Source: a virus. Taken from it: a DNA stretch of 30,754 nucleotides. The position numbers and the translations under genes were made by a program. Below, one piece after another: positions 14,628 through 21,281 of the stretch. The stretch lies in IMG/VR virus record IMGVR_UViG_3300006030_000069, positions 1-30,754 of that record. The stretch is one strand, 5' to 3'. Within the stretch, counting starts at the first letter, position 1. Each line of letters begins with the position of its first letter. The notes beneath the pieces are model-generated. The model ran no database searches. It was given only the letters and a program-made list of their open reading frames with translations, and had not been told where the DNA came from.

Positions 14628-15278
14628 ATGCCAACCACCAAACCCGCTCTAACCCTCACCATCACCACCACCAAGGGCCAGCGTGAGATCCCCGCCATCT
14701 GGCGCGGTCGCAATATCGCGGTTCATGCGCGTTTCGCCAATGGCACGCTGTCGCCGCTGCGCGGTCAATACGGGATTACGCATCTCATCACCGGCTACAG
14801 CTGCGGCGCCTTCCAATGCTCTAAGGCGCGTGTTCTGAAGCTGGCGCGGCTATGGGATACGCGTTTTGGCGACCTTACCGTCGCCGGTGCTGAGCGCAGC
14901 TGGCGCTACCGCGACACATATACGGCAGACGTTCGGCGCGTGATCGCTGGCGAGGCTCCGGAAGGTCCGGTGCTGCCCGACTTCCCCACTAGCGGCGACG
15001 TTGCCGCGGCCATCTCTCACGCCATCGGCGGCAGTTATGCGCCAGCGGCGCCCGATGATGCAGCAGCGCAATATCCGGCGCGCGAGACGGTAGCCGCTTC
15101 GCTGCTACGCGATGGCGCCGATAGCTTGGAGCTGCTGTGGCGCGGCAAGTGGTGGCCGGTGCCGACGTTCGGCGAGGTTGAAGCGTGGTGTTTCGACAGC
15201 GTCGCCGAGACACCGGACGGACGCACGGTGGAATGTGACGCGCCGGACGCGTGGCCGCGGCTGCTAGGCGTCATTTGA
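14628..15278 (+). CDS. Hypothetical phage protein with C-terminal TPDGRTVE motif
   Basis: The 216-aa soluble protein has two Cys in SCGAFQCSKAR (about 58-68) and Trp-rich segments ELLWRGKWWPVPTFGEVEAW (about 169-188). It ends ETPDGRTVECDAPDAWPRLL (about 193-212). I associate the E(S/T)PDG..VE.D.PD.W..LLG ending with proteins of unknown function in diverse phages, without being able to name the family. It belongs to the plus-strand cassette and precedes the Cys-rich gene after a 125-bp gap that contains several short GC-rich inverted repeats. Confidence 0.7.
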   Translation: MPTTKPALTLTITTTKGQREIPAIWRGRNIAVHARFANGTLSPLRGQYGITHLITGYSCGAFQCSKARVLKLARLWDTRFGDLTVAGAERSWRYRDTYTADVRRVIAGEAPEGPVLPDFPTSGDVAAAISHAIGGSYAPAAPDDAAAQYPARETVAASLLRDGADSLELLWRGKWWPVPTFGEVEAWCFDSVAETPDGRTVECDAPDAWPRLLGVI

Positions 15279-15403
15279 CGCGCCGGCGCTACCCAACCGC
15301 CTAGCGGGCGCTACGGCGCCCGCACCTAGTGCCATGCGCGCCGGCTGTCCCGGCGCGGCTTTGCGGTGCCGGCGTATAGCCGGCGCCCACTGCTACGGGA
15401 CAC

Positions 15404-16138
15404 ATGCCACGCACCACCACACAGCCGGCGCCAGACGTCGCTGGCTCCTATCGCTTCCACCTAACGGCGCGCAGCGCTAACGCCAAAACCGGCCCGATAC
15501 CGGTTTCGACATCGCCGGCGCAGACGTGTCCCACGGGCGACGTCTGCCCTTTTAAGGGCAATGGCTGTTACGCGGAACGGGGCCCGCTGGCGCTTCATTG
15601 GCGCGCTGTCAGTGAAGGGCGCCGCGGTGTGCCGTGGGGCGCCTTTCTCAATGCGATCCGGGCGCTACCGGTGGGGACGCTATGGCGCCACAACCAGGCC
15701 GGCGACCTTTACAAGCCACAGACGGCTATCGGGCGCACAGCGCTGGCGGCGCTAGTCGACGCAAACCGCGGCCGGCGCGGGTTCACCTACAGCCACCACC
15801 GGCGCACACCGGCGGTAGCGCAAGCGTTTTGCGCTGCTACCGCTAACGGCTTCACTGTTAACGCCAGCTGCCACAGTGAGGCAGAGGCAGACGCCGCCAT
15901 CGCCAATGGCTTGCGCGCCGTGTTTGTGGTCGCCGCGGATGATCCCCGCACTATCTGGCGCACAGCTGGCGGCAACCGCGCCGTTGTCTGCCCGGCACAG
16001 CGCTTTGATGCCATGACGTGCGAGCGGTGCCGTTTGTGTCATGCGCGGCCGCAGGAGGTGGCGGTGGTGTTCCGGGCGCACGGCACCGGTGCCGCTGCGA
16101 TCGAACGCGCGATAGCCGCGGCCGGCGCCAATGGCTGA
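15404..16138 (+). CDS. Cys-rich phage protein of unknown function (DUF7227-like)
   Basis: This 244-aa protein matches a phage family I believe is labelled DUF7227. The N-terminal half has TGPIPVSTSPAQTCPTGDVC (29-48), PFKGNGCYAERGPLALHW (49-66) and GTLWRHNQAGDL (91-102). Further on come NRGRRGFTYSH and VVCPAQRFDAMTCERCRLC (194-212). Seven Cys form two sets, C42-x5-C48-x6-C55 and C196-x9-C206-x2-C209-x2-C212, suggesting a metal site or Fe-S cluster. The combination of invariant-looking motifs suggests an enzyme, but no activity is known to me. It overlaps the next gene by 8 bp. Confidence 0.75.
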   Translation: MPRTTTQPAPDVAGSYRFHLTARSANAKTGPIPVSTSPAQTCPTGDVCPFKGNGCYAERGPLALHWRAVSEGRRGVPWGAFLNAIRALPVGTLWRHNQAGDLYKPQTAIGRTALAALVDANRGRRGFTYSHHRRTPAVAQAFCAATANGFTVNASCHSEAEADAAIANGLRAVFVVAADDPRTIWRTAGGNRAVVCPAQRFDAMTCERCRLCHARPQEVAVVFRAHGTGAAAIERAIAAAGANG

Positions 16139-16574
16139 GCGGCACCGCGCCACTGACGCCGAGCGCCGCCAGCGGGAGGCGGACGCGCTGGCGCTGTTGA
16201 GCGCTGGAGCCGGTAGCGCCTTTGCGGCGCAGACGCTGGCGGAGCGCTACGGCTGCAGCCTGAGGCAAGCGCGCCGCTATGTGGCGGCCGCGTCCTTTGA
16301 GCTAGTAGAGCCAGCCACGCCGGCCGAGCTTGACCGACTGGCCATGCTGTCGTTGCACCGCTTGGATCTAGTGGCCGGCCGGGCGATGGCGGCCGGCGAT
16401 GACACGCTGGCCGTGCGCGCTACGCGCGCGCAAGCTGCGGCGCTGGCGCAGTTCCGGCGCGCCATCACAGCGCCGGCCGTACGGTTCCGGCTGGCGGATG
16501 CCCGGCCGCTACCACGCGGCCAGCCGGCGCCGGGCGATGGCGCCGCGGATCCGGAGCCCATGCCATGGGACTAA
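16131..16574 (+). CDS. HTH protein, TerS-like architecture
   Basis: The 147-aa protein (ATG at 16131, 8-bp overlap with the Cys-rich gene) carries an HTH-like segment AAQTLAERYGCSLRQARRYV (about 32-51). A helical part follows with LDRLAMLSLHRLDLVAGRAM (about 67-86) and TLAVRATRAQAAALAQFRRA, then a Pro-rich tail. HTH plus helical oligomerisation domain is the layout of small terminase subunits, and the terS-like protein at 17137-17739 has the same order of parts. Here it sits on the opposite strand from terL. It may be a second TerS-like protein or the regulator of the cassette. Confidence 0.6.
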   Translation: MAERHRATDAERRQREADALALLSAGAGSAFAAQTLAERYGCSLRQARRYVAAASFELVEPATPAELDRLAMLSLHRLDLVAGRAMAAGDDTLAVRATRAQAAALAQFRRAITAPAVRFRLADARPLPRGQPAPGDGAADPEPMPWD

Positions 16575-16601
16575 GCCGGCTCCCCCGGCGCCCCACCACT
16601 A

Positions 16602-16627
16602 GCGCCCCGGCATGGGGCGCCTTTTTC
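16602..16627 (+). terminator. Rho-independent terminator of accessory cassette
   Basis: GCGCCCC/GGGGCGC with a 5-base loop is followed by CTTTTTC. It comes 27 bp after the last cassette gene and defines the end of the plus-strand operon. Confidence 0.85.
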
Positions 16628-17136
16628 ATGCGCCGCCAGCGCCGGCCGCGGCTGTGCGCCATGGGCGGCGCTGGCGCCTTTTATGGCCTTGCTATGGCCG
16701 CCGCTGGCGCCGCGGTGCCGGTGCTGCGATCCGGTGCCCATGGCACGGGGCGGCGCCAGCGGCTGCCGCGCCGCGGTGCCGCTGTTGCGATTGCGTCTCA
16801 ATAGCGTTAGCGCCCGTGGCTGTGGGCGGCTGTGGTTGGAGCGGCGCCGGTGGCACGAGGTGCCAGGCGCCGCAACGTCCACTGCTACGCAGACGCCCCC
16901 ACGTTACCACCGCTGGAGCCGCCGCGGCCACCGGCGCTACCCCCACGATCTGGTGCCCAGCCGCTAGAGCCGCCAGAGCCATCCCCTTGAATGCGTTTTT
17001 GAGCCATGAATGGCATTACGCCATGAATGGCATTTGCGCGGTGAATGGCGCTGGCGCGGTGAATGCGTTTTGAGGCGGGGCGTGCCTTGAATGCGAATCT
17101 GGTGCCCAGCAGCTCATGCAGTGAATGGCGCGGGCG
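16628..17136. other. Noncoding stretch after the cassette
   Basis: About 510 bp between the cassette terminator and the end of the terS-like gene. The open frames in it are low-complexity translations of GGCGCC/GCCGCC-rich DNA and have no plausible start signals. It contains the 14-mer ATCTGGTGCCCAGC twice (16948-16961, 17097-17110) and the TGAATG array described separately. Confidence 0.6.
16988..17127 (+). repeat. TGAATG direct-repeat array (iteron-like)
   Basis: TGAATG occurs at 16988, 17007, 17024, 17042, 17060, 17088 and 17122, with spacings 19, 17, 18, 18, 28 and 34. Four of the seven continue as TGAATGGC. Two central units share CCATGAATGGCATT exactly (17004-17017, 17021-17034). The outer units share TGAATGCGTTTT (16988, 17060). 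Regular 17-19-bp spacing resembles iterons or multiple protein-binding sites. Confidence 0.7.
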
Positions 17137-17739
17137 CTACTGGTGGCGCGACAGCAGCTGTAGCAAGTCGGCTTGGAGGCGTAGGGCGCCGATGGCGTTG
17201 GAGCCCTGGCGCATCTGGAGCGCCTGCTCTAACACTTGCTCCAGCTGCTGAATCATCTGCGCCGCTTTGTCTTTGCGGACGTAGACGTCAACGTCGACCA
17301 CCATCTGCTTCCGCGCTTCGTGCATCCGTGACTCTGCGGCACGAGACAGGAGCCCCCACTCATCGGCACATAGCTGGCGTATCTGATTCGGGCGCTTGCC
17401 CATAGTTAGCCACTCCTGCACTTGCGCTACCTGTGCCGCAATCTCCATTGCGCTGTAGGCGTTGCGGCGCCTCTTGGCGGGTGGCGCGTCGGCGTCAATG
17501 GCTTCGGGGCTATCTGTAGAGGTAGCTTCTGTGGCTTCGGGGGCTGCGCTGCTATCTGGGGCCCCCGCGTCGTCAGCTTCGGTGGCGGCAGCGGCGATGG
17601 CGCAAGCGGCGTCAGCGGCTTCGGGCTCCTCGGCGGTGGGTGGCTCTTGAGGTGGGGCGGCTTCGGGCGGCGTCTGTGGCTCCTCGAGCACTGGAGCTGG
17701 GGCCTTAGGGCTTGGCTCAGGTGGCGGGAGCGAGATCAT
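17137..17739 (-). CDS. Putative terminase small subunit
   Basis: The 200-aa protein has an acidic, Pro/Ala/Glu-rich, surely disordered N-terminus (1-88) ending in a basic PPAKRRRN. A DNA-binding-like helical segment follows (VAQVQEWLTMGKRPNQIRQL, about 104-123), and then a helical C-terminus with KDKAAQMIQQLEQVLEQALQ (about 157-176). HTH plus coiled oligomerisation domain on the same strand as terL suggests TerS, which selects phage DNA for packaging. The distance of 3.4 kb from terL, caused by the intervening cassette, is unusual. A transcription regulator cannot be excluded. Confidence 0.5.
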   Translation of the reverse strand: MISLPPPEPSPKAPAPVLEEPQTPPEAAPPQEPPTAEEPEAADAACAIAAAATEADDAGAPDSSAAPEATEATSTDSPEAIDADAPPAKRRRNAYSAMEIAAQVAQVQEWLTMGKRPNQIRQLCADEWGLLSRAAESRMHEARKQMVVDVDVYVRKDKAAQMIQQLEQVLEQALQMRQGSNAIGALRLQADLLQLLSRHQ

Positions 17740-17897
17740 CGCGACTACAGCGTTACGCTATGTTTCCCCGCCCACGCCCGCGAAGCGGGCAGCGGCGGTG
17801 GCTTGGGAGCGGTGAATGGGGATCTAGCCTGCGGCTAGATACACCTTCCCCAATAATAGCTACTATAGCTATAGGAGCCGCCCCCGCAAGGGGCGCC
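17740..17897 (-). promoter_or_regulatory. Upstream region of terS-like gene with palindromes
   Basis: This 158-bp AT-richer gap contains a 7-3-7 perfect inverted repeat ATAGCTA-CTA-TAGCTAT (17856-17872) and an 8-bp hairpin ATCTAGCC/GGCTAGAT near 17822-17840. A third hairpin is GCCCGCgaaGCGGGC near 17772. A TATTAT-like -10 can be read on the minus strand next to the palindrome. It probably contains the promoter and operator of the terS-like gene. The small RHH-type protein encoded immediately upstream is an obvious candidate ligand (inference). Confidence 0.45.
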
Positions 17898-18077
17898 TTA
17901 GGAGCCGTAGAACGCCTCTAGAGCCTCACAGTGCTCCCGGAGCCACTCGTTAATGGCTACCTGAGCTAGATGCGATACAGAGACGCCCATAAGCTCCGAG
18001 AGCTGGGTGAGCTTGCGCTTGTCAGCAGGGTATGGGTTAAAGGCTACGCGCTTGGCGCAGGAGGTTGACTCAGTCAT
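17898..18077 (-). CDS. Small ribbon-helix-helix-like regulator (59 aa)
   Basis: A 59-aa frame starts with ATG 18077, three bases after the previous stop. It contains KRVAFNPYPADKRKLTQLSE and then LMGVSVSHLAQVAINEWLREH. A beta-strand-like segment, a helix, a turn and a second helix in this size range suggest a ribbon-helix-helix DNA-binding protein of the Arc/CopG type. It lies next to a palindromic site at 17856-17872. Autoregulation or control of the terS-like gene is plausible but not shown. Confidence 0.6.
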   Translation of the reverse strand: MTESTSCAKRVAFNPYPADKRKLTQLSELMGVSVSHLAQVAINEWLREHCEALEAFYGS

Positions 18078-18080
18078 GGC

Positions 18081-18557
18081 TCAGCCCTCCTCGCCGGTGT
18101 CGTCTTTGGCGATGTCGTACTCTTCGCCGCCGACGACATCAAGCATGGCGGTCATCAGGTCGCCGGTGCTGGGAGCGTGCTCTAGCTGGGGCAGCAGCTT
18201 CACCAGCTTGGGAATGGTGATGGCGTAATGCACCTCGTTGATGAAAGTCGCCTCCGGGCCGTCGTGGACGTAGGTGACTTTGAGGATGCCCTTGTGCTCC
18301 GTTGGCTTGACGCTGGGGTCAACGGTGAACTCCACGCCGTACGGGTAGAAGTCAGGCGGGGTTTCGATTGCGTTGCGGAACTGGAGGCCGAAACCCATCA
18401 CCACCTTCTGGGGCGCTGGCGGGGCAAAGTCCTTGGCGTTGGTCTGGTTGGCGACGTAGGCGCAGTCGTAGTTGATCAGTAGCCCAAGCAGGTCCCAGAG
18501 AGCGATGCCGGTGTCGCGGTTCTCGGGCAGCAGTTGGCTAAAAAGCGGGTGGGTCAT
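18081..18557 (-). CDS. Hypothetical phage protein
   Basis: I prefer the ATG at 18557 (158 aa; MTHPLFSQLLPENRD...) over an upstream GTG-type start at 18596, because the predicted promoter's -10 box covers the latter. The protein is soluble with HKGILKVTYVHDGPEATFIN (about 88-107), then EVHYAITIPKLVKLL and an acidic C-terminus. No family is recognised. It is the first gene of the short operon leading to the RHH-like protein. Confidence 0.7.
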   Translation of the reverse strand: MTHPLFSQLLPENRDTGIALWDLLGLLINYDCAYVANQTNAKDFAPPAPQKVVMGFGLQFRNAIETPPDFYPYGVEFTVDPSVKPTEHKGILKVTYVHDGPEATFINEVHYAITIPKLVKLLPQLEHAPSTGDLMTAMLDVVGGEEYDIAKDDTGEEG

Positions 18558-18595
18558 GGCAGTAGCAGTGTCGGGCGTCCTGCGCCCGTGTGCCA

Positions 18596-18625
18596 AGTAT
18601 GCACCCTGGCTAGCTAGGTAGTCAA
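18596..18625 (-). promoter_or_regulatory. Sigma-70-type promoter with operator in the spacer
   Basis: On the minus strand TTGACT (18625-18620) and CATACT (18601-18596), preceded by TG, are separated by 18 bp. The spacer carries CTAGCTAG inside the 12-mer CTAGCTAGGTAG (18610-18621) also found upstream of terL. The ATG at 18557 follows 38 bp later. A repressor bound in the spacer would block this promoter. Confidence 0.6.
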
Positions 18626-18638
18626 GGGGGCGTAGCGG

Positions 18639-18965
18639 CTAGGTTGCGTCAGCAGCATCAGCCGCGTAGTAATGGCTCACTAGGTCATCCATGTCCCAGC
18701 TGCCATCAGCGTGGTGCCAGAAAATGGTGATCTCGGTAAGTACCTCCTGGGAGCCATCAGTGGCGGGGACGTGCTCCTCCAGCAGGGCGTCTAAGGCGCT
18801 ATCGAGCTGGTGCCCTGTGATGATGCCTCTCAGTACAAAGGTGCGATCCTCCAGCGCGGTGGCGTAGCAGGCGGTGGGCCAATGCAGCACGATCGCGGTA
18901 TGCGATACCGGTGGCTCGTCCATAAGCCGGTGCCAGAGCCTCCTGATGGCGTTGAGTGGGTTCAT
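18639..18965 (-). CDS. Hypothetical protein (108 aa)
   Basis: The product begins MNPLNAIRRLWHRLMDEPPV and has segments HTAIVLHWPTACYATALEDR (about 22-41) and EITIFWHHADGSWDMDDLVS (about 77-96). It is soluble with no recognised domain. The gene is on the minus strand after the exonuclease gene with a 43-bp gap and is followed by the promoter of the next operon. Confidence 0.65.
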   Translation of the reverse strand: MNPLNAIRRLWHRLMDEPPVSHTAIVLHWPTACYATALEDRTFVLRGIITGHQLDSALDALLEEHVPATDGSQEVLTEITIFWHHADGSWDMDDLVSHYYAADAADAT

Positions 18966-19008
18966 GCTGACTGATGCGGTCAGGTAGAGCGGAGAACGTC
19001 GGGAAGGC

Positions 19009-19704
19009 TTAAGGCTCCTGTGGCATTGAGTAGTACGCCTTCAGGCGTGCTTTGAAGCGGGTGGTGGCCGCGGCCAACTCGTCGGCGTCTAGCTCCCAGA
19101 TGTCTGGTGCCGGGCCCGCAGGGCGGGCAATCACGAGTAGCGCACGCTGGGGTACAACGCCGTACACGTACTTGAGCCCCAACGCGTATCCGGCGAGCTG
19201 ACAGAAGTAGTCCTCGACGAGGGTGGCGTCACGCTTGCGCTTTGACGTCTTCCAGTCCAGCAGCGTTAGCGCCTCAGGGGCTTTGCCGTAGTTGACGTAG
19301 CCGAGTGCGTCAAAGGTGCCTGCGAAGCCCAGGGGGCTATACACAGTTCGCTCAATCGCCACTTTCTGGTCCCAGTGGTTCTGGAGCCAGGGGCGAATGT
19401 TGCGCCAGTAGCCGCTAAAGGCGAAGTGCTGGGGGTCAGTGAATGGCTCGCCAGCGCTGTGCGCGTTGATCCAGCCCTCGATGGCTTTGTGCGTCCAGGT
19501 GCCGCGCTGCTTCGCAGCGGTGCTGATGGCTTCGGCGTCGGGGCGCTGGAGCCACTGTTGGAGGCGCTCCTTGCCGGCGCTGGTGGCGCCGAGGATCGTC
19601 GTCATCGGCGGTTGGCGGCCCAGCGGCGTCTTGTACGTCTTGTGATCTGGGGCGCAGATCGCAATGCCGCGGGCGGGGGGTAGCTCTAACAGGCGCTCAG
19701 GCAT
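19009..19704 (-). CDS. PD-(D/E)XK exonuclease, RecB/Cas4-like phage type
   Basis: The 231-aa protein shows the nuclease core. RGTWTHKAIEGW (67-78) supplies the N-terminal His (H72); FAGTFDALGYV (127-137) supplies the first acid (D132); LLDWKTSKR (148-156) supplies D150-x-K152; and CQLAGYALGL (168-177) supplies the Q...Y motif IV. This is the single-domain PD-(D/E)XK family seen in phages, usually acting as a 5'-3' DNA exonuclease for recombination or replication. The start ATG at 19704 overlaps the preceding stop by 8 bp. The putative ssDNA-binding protein in the same operon fits a recombination role. Confidence 0.85.
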   Translation of the reverse strand: MPERLLELPPARGIAICAPDHKTYKTPLGRQPPMTTILGATSAGKERLQQWLQRPDAEAISTAAKQRGTWTHKAIEGWINAHSAGEPFTDPQHFAFSGYWRNIRPWLQNHWDQKVAIERTVYSPLGFAGTFDALGYVNYGKAPEALTLLDWKTSKRKRDATLVEDYFCQLAGYALGLKYVYGVVPQRALLVIARPAGPAPDIWELDADELAAATTRFKARLKAYYSMPQEP

Positions 19705-19888
19705 CGGTGTGGTCCGCGCACCAGTCCTCAGGCAGCGTCATCGGCCAGGTGCCCCAACCCTTGGCGTCAATGGAGCTGGGGCTGTGGTGGCGACACTCGC
19801 CAACGGCTCCGGTGCCAGCGTCGCCCTCGCGCCAATAGTTGCAGTTGGCGCAGGAGGCTTTCGCCAGTGCTTCGTCAAGGACGCCCAT
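19697..19888 (-). CDS. Small Cys-rich, zinc-ribbon-like protein
   Basis: The 63-aa protein contains CANCNYW (13-19), GECRHHSP (30-37) and WPMTLPEDWCADH (48-60). CxxC followed by two more Cys/His groups suggests one zinc site. Similar small proteins with C..C..W...G.C....P......WP.T...DWC patterns are common in phages. It overlaps the exonuclease gene by 8 bp and the upstream gene by 14 bp. Confidence 0.65.
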   Translation of the reverse strand: MGVLDEALAKASCANCNYWREGDAGTGAVGECRHHSPSSIDAKGWGTWPMTLPEDWCADHTDA

Positions 19889-20090
19889 AGATCAGCTCCG
19901 AAAATGGGGTGAGGCGGGTGCCGTCGCGGACGACAACCGTTAGCTGTTGCTGGTGGTGGTCAAGCCAGCGGCGGCGGGCGTTATGTGCCTCCTCGCTGGT
20001 GCTCCACCAATGCGCCTCGTCGGCGTGTTGTGTCCAGTCGACGTGGGTGCCTACATAGCCCTGGGGGCCTCGTAGCAAGTAGCGGGTCAC
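19875..20090 (-). CDS. Hypothetical protein (71 aa)
   Basis: The product begins MTRYLLRGPQGYVGTHVDWT and is rich in His, Trp and Gln with a helical centre (EEAHNARRRWLDHHQQQ). It may be a small wHTH- or KTSC-like protein, but no family is recognised. It overlaps both neighbours (4 bp and 14 bp), which supports expression in the exonuclease operon. Confidence 0.6.
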   Translation of the reverse strand: MTRYLLRGPQGYVGTHVDWTQHADEAHWWSTSEEAHNARRRWLDHHQQQLTVVVRDGTRLTPFSELIYGRP

Positions 20091-20389
20091 GGTGTCTCGT
20101 AGCAGTGGTCGCCACGGCGTTCACGCGTCTCAAAGAAGCCGTCTAGCTCTGGGCAGCGGTCCATCAAGAGGCGGGCGTAGTACGCCGTGTGGTTGTTGTT
20201 CAGGCGGAAGGTGCGGGCGCTGGCGCTGGTGCGGAGCATCAGCTCATAGCGGCACACCTCCCACAACGCCTTGATGCCCCAGCGGTGAATGCCCCCGCGA
20301 TACAGCTGGAGTGCCAGGCGCTCCAGCGTTTCGTAGATGTGTGGGTTCTGTTCGTGAAACTCCCAGAACGCACGCTCGTGGCGGTTCAT
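20087..20389 (-). CDS. Conserved phage protein of unknown function
   Basis: The internal ATG at 20389 (100 aa, MNRHERAFWEFHEQNPHIYE...) is chosen because the longer frame from 20458 overlaps the upstream gene by 50 bp. The pattern F..FH..NPHIYE.L..LA....rG....gIKAL.EV.RY...L and then LNNNHTAYYARLLMDRCPEL is a family frequent in phage genomes. It lies near recombination genes and its activity is unknown to me. Here it lies in the exonuclease/ssDNA-binding operon. Confidence 0.7.
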   Translation of the reverse strand: MNRHERAFWEFHEQNPHIYETLERLALQLYRGGIHRWGIKALWEVCRYELMLRTSASARTFRLNNNHTAYYARLLMDRCPELDGFFETRERRGDHCYETP

Positions 20390-20408
20390 AGCTGGGGCGG
20401 GGCGGCGT

Positions 20409-21011
20409 TCAGCTTTTGGTGCCGCCGAATGGGTTGCCGCCCTCGTACAGGGCTTCAAGATCCGCGCCGGCGCTGCACACCTCGTCCCAGGCGTTGATCA
20501 CCGCCTGCGCCACCTTCGTGTTGGAGCGCTTGGTGGGCACCATGTCCACGCTGTACTTCGTGTCGGTGCCTTTGCCGCGGCGGGTGATCTTCATGTCCCA
20601 CTGGGGCAGGTCGGCGTAGTCCTCATCCGACGTCAGGCGCTCGATCTCAGCCAGCAGCGTCTTCTGGTTGGCGCTAAAGACTTTGACGGCTTCAGCTTCG
20701 TAGTCGTACACGAAGAAAGCGCTGCAGGGCTTGATGGCTTTGCGGCCGTCGCGCTCGGTGACGGTGCCGCCTACTTGCTTCTCAAGCTGGGCCAACAGCT
20801 CGGCGTCGGGGTGCTGGGGCGTGATGCGCTTCGTCATCCCGCCGTCGTTCTTGGTGAACCAGATCTCCACGCCCTCCAAAGGCGCTTCAGACAGGATGCA
20901 GAAACGGACGCTGTCGCCGTCAGAAATAGAGCTGGGGTTCAGATAGCCACCGCCGCTGCTCTCCTTGGGTGCCAGGGCAGTGGCGGTGAAGTCTTTGCTG
21001 AAAAAGGGCAC
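20409..21011 (-). CDS. Putative ssDNA-binding protein
   Basis: The 200-aa protein (GTG at 21011) has YLNPSSISDGDSVRFCILSE (about 23-42), then EGVEIWF (OB-fold-like strands). The middle has FFVYDYEAEAVKVFSANQKT and the second half DMKITRRGKGTDTKYSVDMV (about 138-157). This last element, I.R.GkG..tkY.v, together with the VF.....t..qk.L..EI pattern, is what I associate with phage ssDNA-binding/recombination proteins. The C-terminus is Gly/Asn-rich and not acidic. Nuclease and helicase neighbours support the idea; the call is not certain. Confidence 0.55.
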   Translation of the reverse strand: MPFFSKDFTATALAPKESSGGGYLNPSSISDGDSVRFCILSEAPLEGVEIWFTKNDGGMTKRITPQHPDAELLAQLEKQVGGTVTERDGRKAIKPCSAFFVYDYEAEAVKVFSANQKTLLAEIERLTSDEDYADLPQWDMKITRRGKGTDTKYSVDMVPTKRSNTKVAQAVINAWDEVCSAGADLEALYEGGNPFGGTKS

Positions 21012-21043
21012 TGGACTCTGCGAGCCGTTAGGTCGGCTCCATC

Positions 21044-21268
21044 CTACCCAACCTGTGCAGGTAGGTCAACGCCGCTGAGGCTGGTGCTCTTGGTGGCTTC
21101 GCGGACCATGCGCTCGATGGCTTCGCTGCGGTTGATGCCGTTGTAGGCCGCGATGCGGGTGATCAGATCCCAGCACTCATCCGTCATGGACAGGCTTCTG
21201 CAGCGCTTGGGCGAGTTCCAGTGGGTGCGGGCTTGGCTGTCGCCCAGGCGGCGGGCACTGTCGGTCAT
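21044..21268 (-). CDS. Ribbon-helix-helix-like protein (74 aa)
   Basis: The sequence CRSLSMTDECWDLITRIAAY followed by NGINRSEAIERMVREA (about 23-58) has the strand-helix-turn-helix pattern of RHH DNA-binding proteins. The N-terminus is basic. It is encoded 13 bp after the 228-aa gene and before the putative ssDNA-binding gene. It is a candidate repressor for the repeated intergenic motifs of this window (inference). Confidence 0.6.
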   Translation of the reverse strand: MTDSARRLGDSQARTHWNSPKRCRSLSMTDECWDLITRIAAYNGINRSEAIERMVREATKSTSLSGVDLPAQVG

Positions 21269-21281
21269 CTGGGGGCATTAG

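Noticed and set aside
16612-17073. Plus-strand 153-aa open frame after the cassette terminator
   Set aside because: It begins in the terminator hairpin and translates GGCGCC-rich and TGAATG-repeat DNA into low-complexity sequence.
16988-17127. TGAATG array considered as CRISPR
   Set aside because: Units are 6-14 bp with 17-19-bp period; there is no 25-40-bp repeat with unique spacers and no cas gene.
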